Source of the DNA: Lacticaseibacillus rhamnosus
GTDB lineage: Bacteria; Bacillota; Bacilli; Lactobacillales; Lactobacillaceae
Assembly (NCBI RefSeq): GCF_900636965.1
Contig: NZ_LR134331.1
Coordinates: forward strand, 1,550,001 to 1,614,000
DNA length: 64,000 nucleotides
Reading direction: 5' to 3'
Shown: positions 1-9,196 of the stretch, in pieces
Position numbering within the stretch: position 1 is the stretch's first letter
Layout: the number at the start of each line of letters is the position of its first letter
Notes under the pieces: generated by a model
Seen by the model: only the letters and a program-made list of their open reading frames with translations
What the model was told of the DNA's origin: nothing
Database searches by the model: none
Program-made: the position numbers and the translations under genes

Positions 1-146
1 GACTTCAGCTTGCGGCGTACGCTAGGCTTCTCGTAGAATTCACGCTTGCGGTATTCAGCGAGTGTACCCGACTTGGATACAGTGCGCTTAAAGCGCCGAA
101 GAGCGTCATCGAGAGATTCGTTTTTCTTAACAACTGTCTTAGCCAT
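1..146 (-). CDS. rpsU: 30S ribosomal protein S21, C-terminus cut by window edge
   Basis: The minus strand from 146 reads [19 protein letters not shown] and continues with the KRTVSKSG and [12 protein letters not shown] segments typical of ribosomal protein S21, a small basic protein of the 30S subunit involved in initiation. About 48 codons are visible; the last few residues lie beyond the left edge. The ATG at 146 is preceded by a strong GGAGGGAGGG ribosome binding site. A longer open frame over the same bases in another register is a shadow. The gene has its own consensus promoter (213-241) and is divergent from the gene at 419. Confidence 0.96.
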
Positions 147-212
147 GTGATATCCCTCCCTCCGACACTTGTGTAACCACTGACGGATATCATAGCCAAT
201 AGTTCGTTTATT

Positions 213-241
213 AGTATACAAAACTGTTAACCACGCGTCAA
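213..241 (-). promoter_or_regulatory. Sigma-A promoter of rpsU
   Basis: On the minus strand TTGACG (236-241) and TATACT (213-218) are separated by exactly 17 bases, about 65 bases upstream of the rpsU start. This is a near-consensus vegetative promoter. Confidence 0.8.
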
Positions 242-418
242 TAAGCGATTTCAGATTTTTATATAAACAACCAATGTTATTGCTTAAGTTTCGCCGGTGA
301 GCCGTCTTTTTCGATAAAATGGCACCGAAGCGTTTATGCCCTTACCTAATAGGCTTAGCTACACGTTCGCAAATAAATTATGCTATGATAGCGTTATCTA
401 AGGTAGCGAGGTGGCATT

Positions 419-1249
419 ATGACCCAAGAACTGAATTTATATATTATGTCAGATTCGGTTGGTGAAACCGGATTGCGACTTGCCCAAGCCGTTGCAGCCC
501 AGTTTCCCGAATTTGAAGCACATTATGTCCGTTTTCCTTTTATCCACACCAAAGAGAAAATTTATAGCGCCATTGATGAGGCCAAGAAGGAAAACGCACT
601 GGCAATCATGACGTTTGTTACGGACGGTTTTGCCCAACTAGCAACGCATTATGCTAAAGATCAAGGGGTCATTGCGATTGACGTAATGTCACCGATTTTG
701 AGCGGCATTAAGTCGATTACGCATGAAGAACCTAACCATGTTCCCGGCGCCGTCCATGATCTTAATGAACGTTATTTCGATCGTATATCGGCGATGGAAT
801 TTGCCGTTTTGTATGATGATGGTAAAGATCCCAAGGGTTTTCTGGAAGCCGATATTGTATTGCTGGGGGTTTCGCGGACAAGCAAAACCCCGCTTTCCTT
901 ATTCTTGGCCAATCGTAACTTGAAAGTCGCCAATTTGCCCTTGGTTCCCAATGCCCACATTCCCGAAGAAATCTGGCAGGTTGATCCGAAAAAAATTGTC
1001 GGGTTAACTACTGATGCATCGGTCCTAATGGAATTTCGGCGGCAGCGGATGATTCAATATGGTTTGAATCCGGACACAGCCTATTCAGCCCGCGATCAGG
1101 TTAATCAGGAACTTAAATTTGCTGAAGATCTATACAAAAAAATCGGCTGCATGGTGATTAACACCGCACACCGATCAATTGAAGAGACAGCAACCTTGAT
1201 TTTGGAGCATATGGGTCTTGATGAATTCGACAATACCGAGACGCATTAA
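419..1249 (+). CDS. Pyruvate, phosphate dikinase regulatory protein (DUF299 kinase/phosphotransferase)
   Basis: A 276-residue protein of the DUF299/PPDK regulatory family (B. subtilis YqfL type). Family members use ADP to inactivate a dikinase by phosphorylation and reactivate it by phosphorolysis. The nucleotide-binding segment [16 protein letters not shown] (around residues 150-165) is the family's P-loop-like signature, and the N-terminal MSDSVGETG motif also fits. Length is normal. The ATG follows a GAGGTG binding site. Its stop overlaps the 3' end of nfo tail-to-tail (1246-1249) with no terminator between them. No dikinase gene is in the window, so the target protein is not known here. 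Confidence 0.9.
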   Translation: MTQELNLYIMSDSVGETGLRLAQAVAAQFPEFEAHYVRFPFIHTKEKIYSAIDEAKKENALAIMTFVTDGFAQLATHYAKDQGVIAIDVMSPILSGIKSITHEEPNHVPGAVHDLNERYFDRISAMEFAVLYDDGKDPKGFLEADIVLLGVSRTSKTPLSLFLANRNLKVANLPLVPNAHIPEEIWQVDPKKIVGLTTDASVLMEFRRQRMIQYGLNPDTAYSARDQVNQELKFAEDLYKKIGCMVINTAHRSIEETATLILEHMGLDEFDNTETH

Positions 1250-2133
1250 GCCATCAATTTGCGTAATTCTTCTGGTTGGAAATGACTCGTTTTAAGCCAT
1301 TTAATTTCTGCCCCGTATGGTGGAACCTGATGTTTTTTATCAGGGCCGACATACGGGGTTTCGAGTATCTTGGGTAGCTTTTCAAGTGCTGGATGGTGGG
1401 CAATTCGATTTAAGGCCTCAAAGCCAATGGTGCCAAAGCCAATATTTGCATGGCGATCTTTATGGCTGCCTTGCGGGTTCTTGGAGTCATTAACATGAAT
1501 GACGCTAAGCCGATCAATGCCGATGATGTGATCAAATTCATTCAACACGCCATCAAAATCGTCCTTTACGTCATAGCCGGCATCGTTCGTGTGACAGGTG
1601 TCAAAAGTGACCCGGAGCTTTTCATTATAAGTCACACCATCGATAATCGCCGCCAGTTCTTCAAATGAACGGCCAATTTCAGTGCCTTTTCCCGCCATGG
1701 TTTCAAGCGCAATCGTGACATGTTGGTTAGGATCAATAATGCGATTTAAACCCTTAATAATTTGAGCAATTGCCGCTTCAGGACCGGCACCAACATGCGC
1801 GCCGGGGTGAAACGGCATCGTATACGCATGTAGTGCATCAGCCCGGGCAACTTCTTCTTGCATGAATTGAACGGCAAATTCAAAGTTGGCCGGTTTTTTT
1901 GTGTTCCCAAGATTCACAATATAAGGGGCATGGATGACTGGGTGACTGATATCATCTTTAGCCATCGCTGCCAAGCCTTCAGGAATTCTCATCTCGCTAG
2001 TTGGCTTACGACGCGTATTTTGCGGCGCACCGGTATAAAATTGCAGCGTGTTGGCCTCATAACTTGCAGCTTCTTCAACTGCGCCTAACAACATTTTCGT
2101 GCCTTTCATACTCACGTTGGCACCGATTAACAT
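1246..2133 (-). CDS. nfo: Endonuclease IV (apurinic/apyrimidinic endonuclease)
   Basis: A 295-residue AP endonuclease of family 2. It cleaves DNA 5' to abasic sites in base excision repair and uses a trinuclear zinc site. Visible family motifs are FHPGAHVG (around residue 108), the ALETMAGKG glutamate motif (around 142), [12 protein letters not shown] (around 178), and the VIHVNDSK and [11 protein letters not shown] motifs (around 210-232), which contain the metal ligands. ATG with GGGAGG binding site. It has its own promoter at 2178-2206 and lies downstream of the YitT-like gene on the same strand. Confidence 0.96.
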   Translation of the reverse strand: MLIGANVSMKGTKMLLGAVEEAASYEANTLQFYTGAPQNTRRKPTSEMRIPEGLAAMAKDDISHPVIHAPYIVNLGNTKKPANFEFAVQFMQEEVARADALHAYTMPFHPGAHVGAGPEAAIAQIIKGLNRIIDPNQHVTIALETMAGKGTEIGRSFEELAAIIDGVTYNEKLRVTFDTCHTNDAGYDVKDDFDGVLNEFDHIIGIDRLSVIHVNDSKNPQGSHKDRHANIGFGTIGFEALNRIAHHPALEKLPKILETPYVGPDKKHQVPPYGAEIKWLKTSHFQPEELRKLMA

Positions 2134-2177
2134 TAAACGACCTCCCTAATCAAGATAACCTTGAATTCAAACCGATC

Positions 2178-2206
2178 TGTATAACATCGGCCATGCTTAC
2201 AATCAA
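2178..2206 (-). promoter_or_regulatory. Promoter of nfo
   Basis: Minus strand TTGATT (2201-2206), 17-base spacer, TATACA (2178-2183), about 45 bases before the nfo start codon. Confidence 0.65.
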
Positions 2207-2280
2207 TTACTATTTTGATTCCGCCTAGTAAAGTGAGTTTTCAGCAAAAATCTTGCCGACTCCAATCTTGTGTATGTTCG

Positions 2281-3201
2281 CTAATCCGTTTTAGGCTCGT
2301 AAAAATGGCCAAGTATTTTAACTGAATCAGTGATGGAAACAAACGCATACGGATCACTGTGACGCATCGCTTGTTCCAAATCGTACATCTCGGCCCGGGA
2401 AATAATGGTGAAAAGAATCGTCTTTTCTTCGTGATGAAAGGCGCCTTCTGCATCGTGCACAATCGTAATGCCGCGTCTTAACGAGCCTTGAATTTCCCGC
2501 ACCACCTGTTTTGGCCGCGCCGTCACGATCATGACCTGCAACCGTTGCTGACGAGTATACAGCGAGTCCATAACTCGGCCATTAATAAAAATTGCCAGCG
2601 CTGAATACAAAGCATGTGGCCAGTCATTCACGAACCCGGCAAAAAAGATAATGAGGACGTTAAACATAATGTTAATCGTTCCCACTGTGCGTCCGGTCCG
2701 TTTACGCAATACAATGCCGAGAATATCAATCCCGCCAGTCGAAATATTATTACGTAACGCAAAGCCTGTCCCTAAGCCATTGACAACCGCACCGAAAATC
2801 CCGCAGACAATTGGATCTTTTGTCAAAGGGGTCAAAACGCCTAGTACGCGAATCATAATGGTTGAAAAGATGACCGCCAAGAAAGTGAACAGGGTAAACC
2901 GGTGTCCAATGGCCTTCCATGCCAACACAAACAGCGGCACATTCAGGAAGAACAGTAACGTCCCAGTTGAAAACAAGTCAGTCGTTGCCAGCGAAAAAAA
3001 CGGTAACGCGATATTAAAGTTAAACCACTTACGCACAATCGTTGCCAAAAGCTGAGCCGCACCGGTGATACCACTGGCGAAAACGCCACCCGGCTCCCAA
3101 AACATGTTCAGCGCAACTGCCACACAAATGCTGTAAAAAAAGGCCGCAGACAACCGCGACCAATTTTGATGCCGACGAATTAGCCGATCAATTTCTTCCA
3201 T
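2281..3201 (-). CDS. YitT family membrane protein with C-terminal DUF2179 domain
   Basis: A 306-residue protein with an N-terminal membrane domain of five to six hydrophobic segments (residues about 15-190) and a soluble C-terminal domain of about 80 residues (LQVMIVTARPKQVV to the end). This is the layout of the YitT/YqfU family. The stretch RNNISTGGIDILGIVL is typical of the family's GG-containing loop. The biochemical function of the family is not established; a transport role is usually assumed. ATG at 3201 with an AGGGAG binding site. It is transcribed towards nfo. Confidence 0.88.
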   Translation of the reverse strand: MEEIDRLIRRHQNWSRLSAAFFYSICVAVALNMFWEPGGVFASGITGAAQLLATIVRKWFNFNIALPFFSLATTDLFSTGTLLFFLNVPLFVLAWKAIGHRFTLFTFLAVIFSTIMIRVLGVLTPLTKDPIVCGIFGAVVNGLGTGFALRNNISTGGIDILGIVLRKRTGRTVGTINIMFNVLIIFFAGFVNDWPHALYSALAIFINGRVMDSLYTRQQRLQVMIVTARPKQVVREIQGSLRRGITIVHDAEGAFHHEEKTILFTIISRAEMYDLEQAMRHSDPYAFVSITDSVKILGHFYEPKTD

Positions 3202-3505
3202 TACAAAAACCGCTCCCTGTCACCCATTAATCATATCGTGATCAAGTATAACAAGGGCGGACAGGTAATGCTACTCCATTCTGTGACTGTGAGCGCGTTT
3301 TCGCAGCAGTATCAGGCAGGCCTTGGTCCCAAGTCCTTATGTGCGGTCCCCGCAACTATGAGCCCGTTTTTCAACCGCCCACGCCCAAAATCTTAACCAT
3401 TGAGCGACACACAAATTCCAAGCTCTGGCATACGCCAATGAATCGGTGCAAAGTCAGACGGAACTTGACCTCACTATTCAGACAAGCTTTATTGATTATT
3501 AAAGT
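3202..3505. other. Intergenic gap with a degenerate copy of the palindromic repeat
   Basis: No credible gene. Positions about 3287-3420 resemble the repeat family seen at 7254-7389 and 15665-15971: GAGCGCGTTTTCGCAGCAGTATCAG matches the flank of the 7.3 kb copy closely, and CCTTGGTCCCAAGTCCTTATGTGC resembles the distal arm of the 15.7 kb copies. The central palindrome is decayed. A TATACT hexamer (minus strand, near 3246) may serve the YitT gene, but I see no good -35. Confidence 0.5.
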
Positions 3506-3952
3506 TTACTTATCAAATAACTGCCGATACTTCCCGTAACCTTCTTCTTCAAGCTTAGCCACCGGAATAAAGCGCAGTGCAGCTGAATTAATGCAGTAGC
3601 GTAACCCACCTTCTGCAGCCGGACCATCCGTAAACACGTGACCGAGGTGCGAGGCGGCTTGCGGACTTCGAACCTCAACCCGTTCCATGCCGAAGCTTTG
3701 ATCTCGATGCTCGGCCAACTTGGCAATGGGTTTGGTAAATGAGGGCCAGCCACATCCGGCGTCATATTTATCTTGTGAAGAAAACAGCGGTTCACCACTC
3801 ACAACATCTACATAAATGCCATCTTCATAAAAGTTGTCATATTGCCCCGTAAATGGGCGCTCCGTTGCGGCTTCCTGCGTCACCGCGTAGGCTTCTGGTG
3901 ACAACTGTTTTTTCAATTTGGCTTTTGATGGCCGATTTATTTTATCTGACAT
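3506..3952 (-). CDS. msrB: Peptide-methionine (R)-S-oxide reductase MsrB
   Basis: A 148-residue protein that reduces the R epimer of methionine sulfoxide in oxidised proteins. The family motifs are present in order: [30 protein letters not shown] and [13 protein letters not shown], where the Cys of RYCINS is the catalytic nucleophile. The zinc-binding CxxC pairs of the other MsrB class are absent. The open frame extends six codons upstream, but the ATG at 3952 is preferred because GGAGGT lies 8 bases ahead of it and the promoter lies within the extension. Its own promoter and a terminator-like hairpin overlap its binding site. Confidence 0.95.
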   Translation of the reverse strand: MSDKINRPSKAKLKKQLSPEAYAVTQEAATERPFTGQYDNFYEDGIYVDVVSGEPLFSSQDKYDAGCGWPSFTKPIAKLAEHRDQSFGMERVEVRSPQAASHLGHVFTDGPAAEGGLRYCINSAALRFIPVAKLEEEGYGKYRQLFDK

Positions 3953-3994
3953 AAAAAAACACCTCCACAACTATTGATTATAGCCGGAGATGTT
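3953..3994 (-). terminator. Hairpin plus U-tract after aspS that contains the msrB ribosome binding site
   Basis: Minus strand AACATCTCC (3986-3994) pairs with GGAGGTGTT (3958-3966) over nine bases with one G-U, and seven Ts follow (3953-3959). It is placed to end aspS transcripts. The right arm is the msrB Shine-Dalgarno sequence, and the T run abuts the msrB ATG. Confidence 0.65.
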
Positions 3995-4005
3995 TCGATT
4001 GTCAG
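3977..4005 (-). promoter_or_regulatory. Promoter of msrB, inside the hairpin loop
   Basis: CTGACA (4000-4005), 17-base spacer, TATAAT (3977-3982) on the minus strand. The -10 lies in the loop of the hairpin at 3953-3994, so transcripts starting here lack the left arm and leave the msrB binding site free. Confidence 0.65.
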
Positions 4006-4037
4006 CAATTAAATTGTTTGACGTTAAAAGTGTCGAT

Positions 4038-5843
4038 TTACTCGGTTAGGTTCTCGTCGCCTTCATGTTCTTTTTCCGGATCAACATCAGGGCGAACTTC
4101 AATCCCTAAATCTTTAAGCTGAATGTCAGCTACCGGAGATGGTGCACTTGTCATTGGTTCGCTGGCCTTACTGTTCTTCGGAAAGGCAATGACATCGCGA
4201 ATATTGTCGCGACCCGTCAGCAACATGGTAAACCGATCCAGCCCGATTGCCAAACCACCATGCGGCGGAAAACCGTAATCAAGCGCGTTGAGCAGGAAGC
4301 CGAAACTCTTTTGCGCACGCTCAGGGGTGAAGCCAAGTGCCTTGAGCATTTTTTCCTGAATGTCGCGGTTGTGAATACGAATTGATCCACCGCCTAGTTC
4401 ATAACCATTCAGTACAATATCATAACTTTGCGCATGTGCCGCGTGCGGATCGGTGTCGAGCAGATGCACGTCTTCTTCATTTGGCATCGTAAATGGATGG
4501 TGCGCCGGAACCCAGCGTTGAATGCCTTCATCATATTCAAACAACGGCCAGTCAACCACCCAGCAGAATCGGAATTCCTTTTCATCAATCAAGCCGAGAT
4601 CGTGACCAAAATGGGTTCTGAGATAACCCAAGGCATCAGCGACGACTTTTGCTTTATCGGCTACAAACAAGACCAAATCGCCAGTGTGGGCGCCCACAGC
4701 CTGAGTTAATGCTGCCCCATCACCAAAGAACTTCGCAATCGGTCCGCTAATGCCATCGTCTGTTACCTTCAACCAAGCCAGACCCTTAGCACCAAAACGC
4801 TTAATGTAATCTTGTTGGGCGTCGATCATTTTGCGCGAATACTTGGCTGCCCCGCCAGGCAATACAATGGCGTGAACCTGGCCGCCATTTTGAACCGCTC
4901 CGGCAAACACCTTGAAGTCTGAGTCTTTCACAAAATCGGAAACATCTTGAATCTGCATGTCAAACCGCAAATCAGGCTTGTCAGATCCATACTTGTCCAT
5001 CGCTTCTTGCCAGGTGATCCGCTGAAACGGTAAGTCAACGTCAATCCCCTTAACATCATGCATCACCTGCGCGATTAAGCCTTCCGTGATATCCTGAATT
5101 TCTTCAGCGGAAAGGAAGCTGGTTTCAAGGTCAATTTGGGTGAACTCCGGTTGCCGATCGCCACGCAAGTCTTCATCCCGGAAGCAGCGCGCAATCTGAT
5201 AATACCGATCAAATCCGGCTCCCATCAATAATTGCTTGAACAGCTGTGGGGATTGCGGCAAGGCGTAAAAACTGCCTGGGTACACACGCGATGGCACCAG
5301 ATAGTCCCGGGCCCCTTCTGGCGTGCTAGCCGTCAAAGTCGGCGTCTCAACGTCAATAAAACCATTGTCATCCAAATAGTGATGCACGCTCCGCATAATA
5401 TGAGCGCGGGTGAAAATGTTCTTTTGCATTTCCGGGCGACGTAAATCAAGATAGCGATACTTTAACTTGGTTTCTTCAGTCACGGCCACGTTGTCTTCAA
5501 TATAAAATGGCGGCGTCTTGGCTTTGTTCAAAATTGTGATATCGTGCACTTCAACTTCAATATCACCGGTCTTCATTTCCGGATTTACCGCTTGTGGTTT
5601 ACGCTTTTTTACGACGCCTTGAACTTCAACGACATATTCGGAACGTACCGAATTAGCTACTGTCAGTGCATCACGATCAATTGCTTCGGAAAAGACTAGT
5701 TGAACAATGCCTTCACGGTCACGCAAGTCAATAAAGATCAAGCTACCTAAACTGCGCCGCTTTTGTACCCATCCTTTTAGTGTGACTTCCTGATCAAGAT
5801 AGTCGGTATTGACGTCACCGGCATAACAGGTGCGTTTACTCAT
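4038..5843 (-). CDS. aspS: Aspartyl-tRNA synthetase
   Basis: A 601-residue class II synthetase that charges tRNA-Asp. Order of domains: N-terminal OB-fold anticodon-binding domain (residues about 1-110, with [19 protein letters not shown]), catalytic core with [18 protein letters not shown] (around 215-235), the bacterial GAD insert (about 310-420), and class II motif 3 [13 protein letters not shown] (near 545). Length is normal for bacterial AspRS. It follows hisS by one base, so both are one transcript controlled by the T-box leader at 7390-7578. Confidence 0.98.
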   Translation of the reverse strand: MSKRTCYAGDVNTDYLDQEVTLKGWVQKRRSLGSLIFIDLRDREGIVQLVFSEAIDRDALTVANSVRSEYVVEVQGVVKKRKPQAVNPEMKTGDIEVEVHDITILNKAKTPPFYIEDNVAVTEETKLKYRYLDLRRPEMQKNIFTRAHIMRSVHHYLDDNGFIDVETPTLTASTPEGARDYLVPSRVYPGSFYALPQSPQLFKQLLMGAGFDRYYQIARCFRDEDLRGDRQPEFTQIDLETSFLSAEEIQDITEGLIAQVMHDVKGIDVDLPFQRITWQEAMDKYGSDKPDLRFDMQIQDVSDFVKDSDFKVFAGAVQNGGQVHAIVLPGGAAKYSRKMIDAQQDYIKRFGAKGLAWLKVTDDGISGPIAKFFGDGAALTQAVGAHTGDLVLFVADKAKVVADALGYLRTHFGHDLGLIDEKEFRFCWVVDWPLFEYDEGIQRWVPAHHPFTMPNEEDVHLLDTDPHAAHAQSYDIVLNGYELGGGSIRIHNRDIQEKMLKALGFTPERAQKSFGFLLNALDYGFPPHGGLAIGLDRFTMLLTGRDNIRDVIAFPKNSKASEPMTSAPSPVADIQLKDLGIEVRPDVDPEKEHEGDENLTE

Positions 5844-5844
5844 A

Positions 5845-7128
5845 TTATTTTGCCTCCGTTACTTGTGTATAAATTTTACTAAAGTCTGCCAATACATCGG
5901 CTTGAGGAAAGGCCTTCTGCTGGCCGGTCGCCATATTTTTAACTTGCACGGTTCCCGCTTCTCGTTCGCTTTCCCCGATCGTCAACACTAATTTCGCGTT
6001 GGCTTTGTTGGCAGCTTTGAACTGTCCCTTGGCTTTACGGCCCATGTAATCCATCTCACCTGTAAAGCCTTGTTGCCGAAGCGCGGTTAACATCTGTAAA
6101 GCTTCCTGATCCGCACCTTGGTCGATGGTGACGATGTAGGCATCCGGCTGTACCGGCTGCTGGTCACCTTGCATGAGTAACATCAAGCGCTCAACCCCCA
6201 TGGCAAATCCGATCCCGGGGGTTTCCGGCCCGCCAAGTTCCTCAACCAAGCCGTTATACCGTCCGCCTGCCAAGATCGTGGTATACCCGCCGCCAAAGAC
6301 CTTATCATCCGACATCACTTCAAAAATGGTGTGATTGTAATAATCCAAGCCGCGAACCATTGTCGCATCCACTTCAAATTCAATGCCTAAACCTGTGAGC
6401 AGACTTTTAACCCGATCAAAATGCTGTTGCGCTTCCGGAGTCAAATAATCAAGAATCGACGGCGCATCCGCTACTATTTCCTGGTCATGTTTGTCTTTGC
6501 TATCAAGAATACGAAGCGGATTTTTAACCAGCCGAACTTTGGAATCTTCTGAAAGTTCATCTTTAAACGGCGTCAGATAGTCGACCAATGCCGCATGAAA
6601 AGCCTTGCGCGTTGCCGGATCGCCCAAAGAATTAATCACGAACTTAAGGTGTTTGGCGCCTAACGCTTCTAGCAACTGTTTTGCTAACGCTAGTGTTTCT
6701 GCATCTAAAACCGGCGAATCACTCCCAAAAGCTTCGACGCCGATTTGGTGGAATTGGCGTTGGCGGCCACTTTGCGGACGTTCATAGCGAAACATCGGAC
6801 CCATGTAGTAAACCTTGTATGGCTTCGCGTATTCAGGTCCGTATAATTTGTTTTCAACATAGGCGCGAACCACGCCGGCAGTGCCTTCTGGACGCAATGC
6901 CATCATGCGATCGCCTTTGTCTTCGAAGGTGTACATTTCTTTGGTCACAATATCACTGGTATCGCCGGCACTGCGCGAAAAAACATCAACATTTTCAAAA
7001 ATCGGGGTGCGGATTTCGCGGTACTGGTATTGGGCAAAAATTTTGCGGGCAACAGCTTCAACCTGCTGCCAACGTTCACTTTGGCCAGGTAAAATATCGG
7101 CTGTGCCTTTTGGACGTTGATAATTCAT
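5845..7128 (-). CDS. hisS: Histidyl-tRNA synthetase
   Basis: A 427-residue class II synthetase charging tRNA-His. Motif 2 region [17 protein letters not shown] (around residue 75), [19 protein letters not shown] (around 115), the histidine-specific [12 protein letters not shown] (around 258) and motif 3 [12 protein letters not shown] (around 302) are all present, followed by a C-terminal anticodon-binding domain. The start has an AGGAGG site. It is the first gene of the hisS-aspS operon behind a T-box. Confidence 0.98.
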   Translation of the reverse strand: MNYQRPKGTADILPGQSERWQQVEAVARKIFAQYQYREIRTPIFENVDVFSRSAGDTSDIVTKEMYTFEDKGDRMMALRPEGTAGVVRAYVENKLYGPEYAKPYKVYYMGPMFRYERPQSGRQRQFHQIGVEAFGSDSPVLDAETLALAKQLLEALGAKHLKFVINSLGDPATRKAFHAALVDYLTPFKDELSEDSKVRLVKNPLRILDSKDKHDQEIVADAPSILDYLTPEAQQHFDRVKSLLTGLGIEFEVDATMVRGLDYYNHTIFEVMSDDKVFGGGYTTILAGGRYNGLVEELGGPETPGIGFAMGVERLMLLMQGDQQPVQPDAYIVTIDQGADQEALQMLTALRQQGFTGEMDYMGRKAKGQFKAANKANAKLVLTIGESEREAGTVQVKNMATGQQKAFPQADVLADFSKIYTQVTEAK

Positions 7129-7253
7129 GAGGTGCCTCCTGTAGTCTTAAGACTGTGATGGGTGGGTGGTGATTGAAAGCGCTCGGAAACTTGGTGGTAG
7201 GTGGTTGTGTTGGTTGTTGGGCTCGGCAGGCGAGTATGTATGACACATCCCCG

Positions 7254-7389
7254 CTGATACTACTGCGAAAACGCGCTTACAGTCGCGGCAATCTCCGTGT
7301 AAGGGCCTTAAGCCTAAATGGCCAAAGCCCAGCCATTTAGGCTTAAGGCCACTTACACTCCGATTGCTTAGCGCTCCTGTTCGCGCTCT
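7254..7389. repeat. Long palindromic repeat (family copy C)
   Basis: Arms GTGTAAGGGCCTTAAGCC TAAATGGC and GCCATTTAGGC TTAAGGCCACTTACAC are nearly perfect reverse complements around a short CAAAGCCCA loop, flanked by outer arms GCAATC and GATTGC. It matches the layout of the copies at 15665-15913. It lies between the T-box terminator and the hisS start, so it would be transcribed in the hisS leader. Its flank also matches the decayed copy near 3290. Confidence 0.8.
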
Positions 7390-7578
7390 AAAAAAATGCA
7401 CCCCTCGATTGCTCGAAGGGTGCGGACACGGTACCACCTTGTGTTTTACTTTGCCATAACGGTGGCGTTCCGGAACTTGATCACCTCAGGAGTGTCTTTT
7501 CGATCGGTCCCGGCTTTCACCATCTCCGGGTCGCTTAAAATTGATCTATCCTACTCCGTCACAGGTCTTAGTTATTGG
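7390..7578 (-). promoter_or_regulatory. T-box riboswitch leader of hisS-aspS, Asp (GAC) specifier
   Basis: On the minus strand the leader shows stem I: base helix GGAG/CTCC, a distal AGCGACC bulge and an apical CCCGG/CCGGG hairpin. The 3' strand of the specifier loop is GAAAAGACA, giving GAC (Asp) followed by the usual purine. The T-box proper reads AAGGTGGTACCGTG (7427-7440). It is followed by a terminator, GCACCC...GGGTGC with a T run (7390-7423). Uncharged tRNA is expected to stabilise the antiterminator and switch on both synthetase genes. Confidence 0.88.
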
Positions 7579-7582
7579 TTAA

Positions 7583-7611
7583 AGCATACGGTTTGCAGAA
7601 AGTTTTGTCAA
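7583..7611 (-). promoter_or_regulatory. Promoter of the hisS-aspS operon
   Basis: Minus strand TTGACA (7606-7611), 17-base spacer, TATGCT (7583-7588). It is a strong vegetative promoter directly upstream of T-box stem I. Confidence 0.85.
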
Positions 7612-7687
7612 CGGCGTACGCCTAGATTTTCGAAGTGATGCATTTAGTTTTTCTAGCGGGGCAGGAACGCTTTTCGTAACTTACTGA

Positions 7688-9196
7688 CTAAACAGCTAAC
7701 TCTAACCCAACCAAACTTGCAGCGCCAATCATCAGATAGCCGACACCGGTCAGAATACCGGTTGCTGTGGTTGCGACTGGTAAAATACCGCTGAGACCCG
7801 CGACGACAAAGAACAACAGCACGGTTACGATCAATTGCGTCCACTGTCCGGTCTTGGTAACAAACCCAAGCAACATCGCCACAACGGGTAACATCAACGC
7901 CCAACTCAACAACGGCCAGGCCGTGACCCCAAGCCGTATACAGGTCGGCAACGCTAACAGAATTGAAAAGCCGACCGCTACCAGCAATGTCACGTTTAAA
8001 TGTCGCTTTTTGGCAAAATTGATGGTCGTCAACCAGTTAGCTAAACCGTTTCGCTGTTCCGGCCATCCTAATTGGCTGAAAAATAATAAGGCCCATAAAT
8101 ACGTGATTGGTAAAAGCGTACTCCGAAGACTTGAAGTCGGTGCGATCCAGTTGGCGCCCCATAAGCCAGCAAGAATCAACCACCAACCGACTGAACGAGA
8201 TGCCAGCAGTTGTTTCATTGCTTGACGCCATAAAGCCGGCCAACTGAAGTGCTGAATCGAAACCGCATTAAAATCCGCTTCATTAGCAGCCGCCTCAGGC
8301 AAAGTAATCCGCATCGCAGAATGTTGATGTGTCATTCTCCGTGTTAAAGGCCGCCGCTCCAAGAATAAGCCAGCCAAACCAACCAGCATTAAACTTAATA
8401 GGACTGAACCACCGATACATAACCATTGCGTTGAGGTTAGCGTCAATGTCTGAAAGACTAAATCATGGGTGCCGGCACGACTCAGATGGTCATTGCCCCC
8501 TAAAATCATCATGCTCGTCAAACGGTGGCCCGATTCAAGTGCCGATTGCTTGAATAATGCTTGTAACAAAACGATGCCGGAAAAGTCGACTACTTGTGCA
8601 TACCATTTTGCCTCAATCATCATGGCATAACCGATGAAGAGTAGCATAATCAAAATGCTTGTACCGAACCGACCGCGTAAACCGGGAATCGTTTCACTGA
8701 TCACAGCCAAGGCACTGATCAACCCTACACCGGGAATGAGTATGGCAAAAGTCGCGATAAATTGACTTATGTGAAGGCCTTGACCAGGGTATTGAATGAC
8801 CATCATAGCTAATGTGCCCATCATCACGAAAACCAAGATCGTTAGCAGCAAAAGGCAATTTGTCAGAAACTCTCCGGCGACATACCGGATTTTTTTAAAC
8901 GGTCCGGTTAAAAAAGCCGACAAAATGCCGCTTTCCCGATCCTGACTCATGCCTTGCCGTGCCAGTACCAAGCCAATGAAGGGAAAGAAAAACGTCAAGA
9001 CCGCAACAACTCCGACCGGTGCCCACGTCGGGTTATTCGCCTGAGCAAAGTAATGCGGATCCAAAACCAAAACCCGAAAACTCCCGGTTTGCCGGGGTGC
9101 AAGCAACACTGCTGAAAACAACGCAAAAACTGCCAATAGCCGAAAAGAAAATTGGCGCGAACGTTGCCGATAGTCGGTTAAGATCATATGCATCAT
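7688..9196 (-). CDS. ABC transporter permease (ABC-2 type, about 12 membrane segments)
   Basis: A 502-residue integral membrane protein with alternating hydrophobic helices over the whole length and a cytosolic patch around residues 280-310. The region GLVLARQGMSQDRESGILSAFLTGPFKK near residue 75 is typical of ABC-2/NatB-like permeases, where a cytoplasmic helix contacts the ATPase. Its start overlaps the stop of the ATPase gene by four bases (9193-9196), so the two form one exporter. The substrate cannot be read from the sequence. Confidence 0.85.
   Translation of the reverse strand: MMHMILTDYRQRSRQFSFRLLAVFALFSAVLLAPRQTGSFRVLVLDPHYFAQANNPTWAPVGVVAVLTFFFPFIGLVLARQGMSQDRESGILSAFLTGPFKKIRYVAGEFLTNCLLLLTILVFVMMGTLAMMVIQYPGQGLHISQFIATFAILIPGVGLISALAVISETIPGLRGRFGTSILIMLLFIGYAMMIEAKWYAQVVDFSGIVLLQALFKQSALESGHRLTSMMILGGNDHLSRAGTHDLVFQTLTLTSTQWLCIGGSVLLSLMLVGLAGLFLERRPLTRRMTHQHSAMRITLPEAAANEADFNAVSIQHFSWPALWRQAMKQLLASRSVGWWLILAGLWGANWIAPTSSLRSTLLPITYLWALLFFSQLGWPEQRNGLANWLTTINFAKKRHLNVTLLVAVGFSILLALPTCIRLGVTAWPLLSWALMLPVVAMLLGFVTKTGQWTQLIVTVLLFFVVAGLSGILPVATTATGILTGVGYLMIGAASLVGLELAV

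Noticed and set aside
5-199. 64-codon minus-strand frame at the left edge
   Set aside because: Overlaps rpsU in the wrong register; the rpsU frame is recognised and has the promoter and binding site.
2651-3055. 134-codon plus-strand frame opposite the YitT-like gene
   Set aside because: Antisense to a well supported membrane protein gene; composition is a shadow and no binding site is present.
6681-7130. 149-codon plus-strand frame opposite hisS
   Set aside because: Antisense shadow of a highly conserved synthetase gene; no binding site.
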